Positions 5,313 to 5,417 of a DNA stretch of 5,417 bases are shown here, in pieces. Origin of the DNA: Candidatus Altarchaeales archaeon (GTDB lineage Archaea > Altiarchaeota > Altiarchaeia > IMC4 > SCGC-AAA252-I15); the NCBI GenBank assembly GCA_014729705.1, contig WJJK01000394.1, positions 1 to 5,417 of the forward strand, read 5' to 3'. The position numbers were made by a program, and so were the translations under genes. The notes below the pieces were generated by a model that saw nothing but the letters and a program-made list of their open reading frames with translations, had not been told where the DNA came from and made no database searches. Each line of letters opens with the position of its first letter. The first letter of the stretch is position 1.

Positions 5313-5417
5313 ATGCACACACCAAAGATACCCCGGATTCCCGAACCCTTCTCAAGGTTTATGATAGGGTTTCATATGATACTTTTTTTCTTTTCATTGT
5401 ATCAGATAGACATAGAC
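5313..5417 (+). CDS. Start of an unidentified, probably membrane, protein (cut by window end)
   Basis: An ATG at 5313, 25 bases after the TraB-family stop, opens a frame that stays open for 35 codons to the last base of the window. The peptide starts MHTPKIPRIPEPFSRF, a Pro-rich basic stretch, followed by a hydrophobic run MIGFHMILFFFSLYQ (17-31) and then IDID. The pattern fits a cytoplasmic N-terminus leading into a transmembrane helix. There is no Shine-Dalgarno sequence; a TATA-like stretch lies about 28 bases upstream. I do not recognise the family. It is on the same strand as the GTPase-TraB pair but is separated from it by an oligo-T tract. A chance open frame of this length is possible, but the tight spacing and membrane-like composition favour a real gene. 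Confidence 0.5.
   Translation, partial: MHTPKIPRIPEPFSRFMIGFHMILFFFSLYQIDID

Noticed and set aside
1..5417. tRNA genes, CRISPR arrays, insertion sequences, long repeats
   Set aside because: I saw no cloverleaf, no regularly spaced repeats, no transposase motifs and no terminal inverted repeats in the window.

Overview
This window is archaeal. It begins inside an archaeal-type ribosomal protein L10 (P0), and it also carries a DRG-type GTPase with a TGS domain and an NFACT-R (DUF814) protein with the archaeal linker style. Ile ATA and Arg AGA/AGG codons are frequent, and at least one gene has a TATA-like box about 25 bases upstream of its ATG, the spacing expected for a leaderless archaeal transcript. 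The lineage cannot be fixed from this sequence alone. A TACK-type or other uncultured archaeon is possible, but that is a guess.

Layout from left to right: (1) 1-783 (+), the 3' part of rpl10. Its L12-binding helices are intact, but it ends in a long hydrophilic tail without the usual hydrophobic C-terminal motif, and no L12 gene follows. (2) 854-1129 (-), a small TM2-like membrane protein, convergent with rpl10. (3) 1171-1956 (+), a stand-alone C-terminal half of an NFACT/RqcH/Rqc2 protein, divergent from (2). (4) 1942-2967 (-), an integral-membrane M50-like metalloprotease with an HELSH motif. Its 3' end overlaps gene (3) by 15 bases. (5) 3028-4104 (+), a DRG/Obg-family GTPase. (6) 4106-5287 (+), a TraB/PrgY-family protein with a membrane C-terminal half, starting one base after the GTPase stop codon behind a good ribosome binding site. 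(7) 5313-5417 (+), the start of a further open frame, hydrophobic from about residue 15, which runs off the window.

Three soluble products are connected to the ribosome: the stalk base P0, the NFACT-R module of the ribosome quality-control factor, and DRG, whose relatives bind ribosomes. They alternate with three or four membrane proteins. Only the GTPase-TraB pair looks like a true operon; the rest is a set of convergent and divergent neighbours. The two observations most worth checking are the NFACT protein that lacks its catalytic/tRNA-recruiting N-terminal half, and the P0 tail that lacks the translation-factor-binding terminus.
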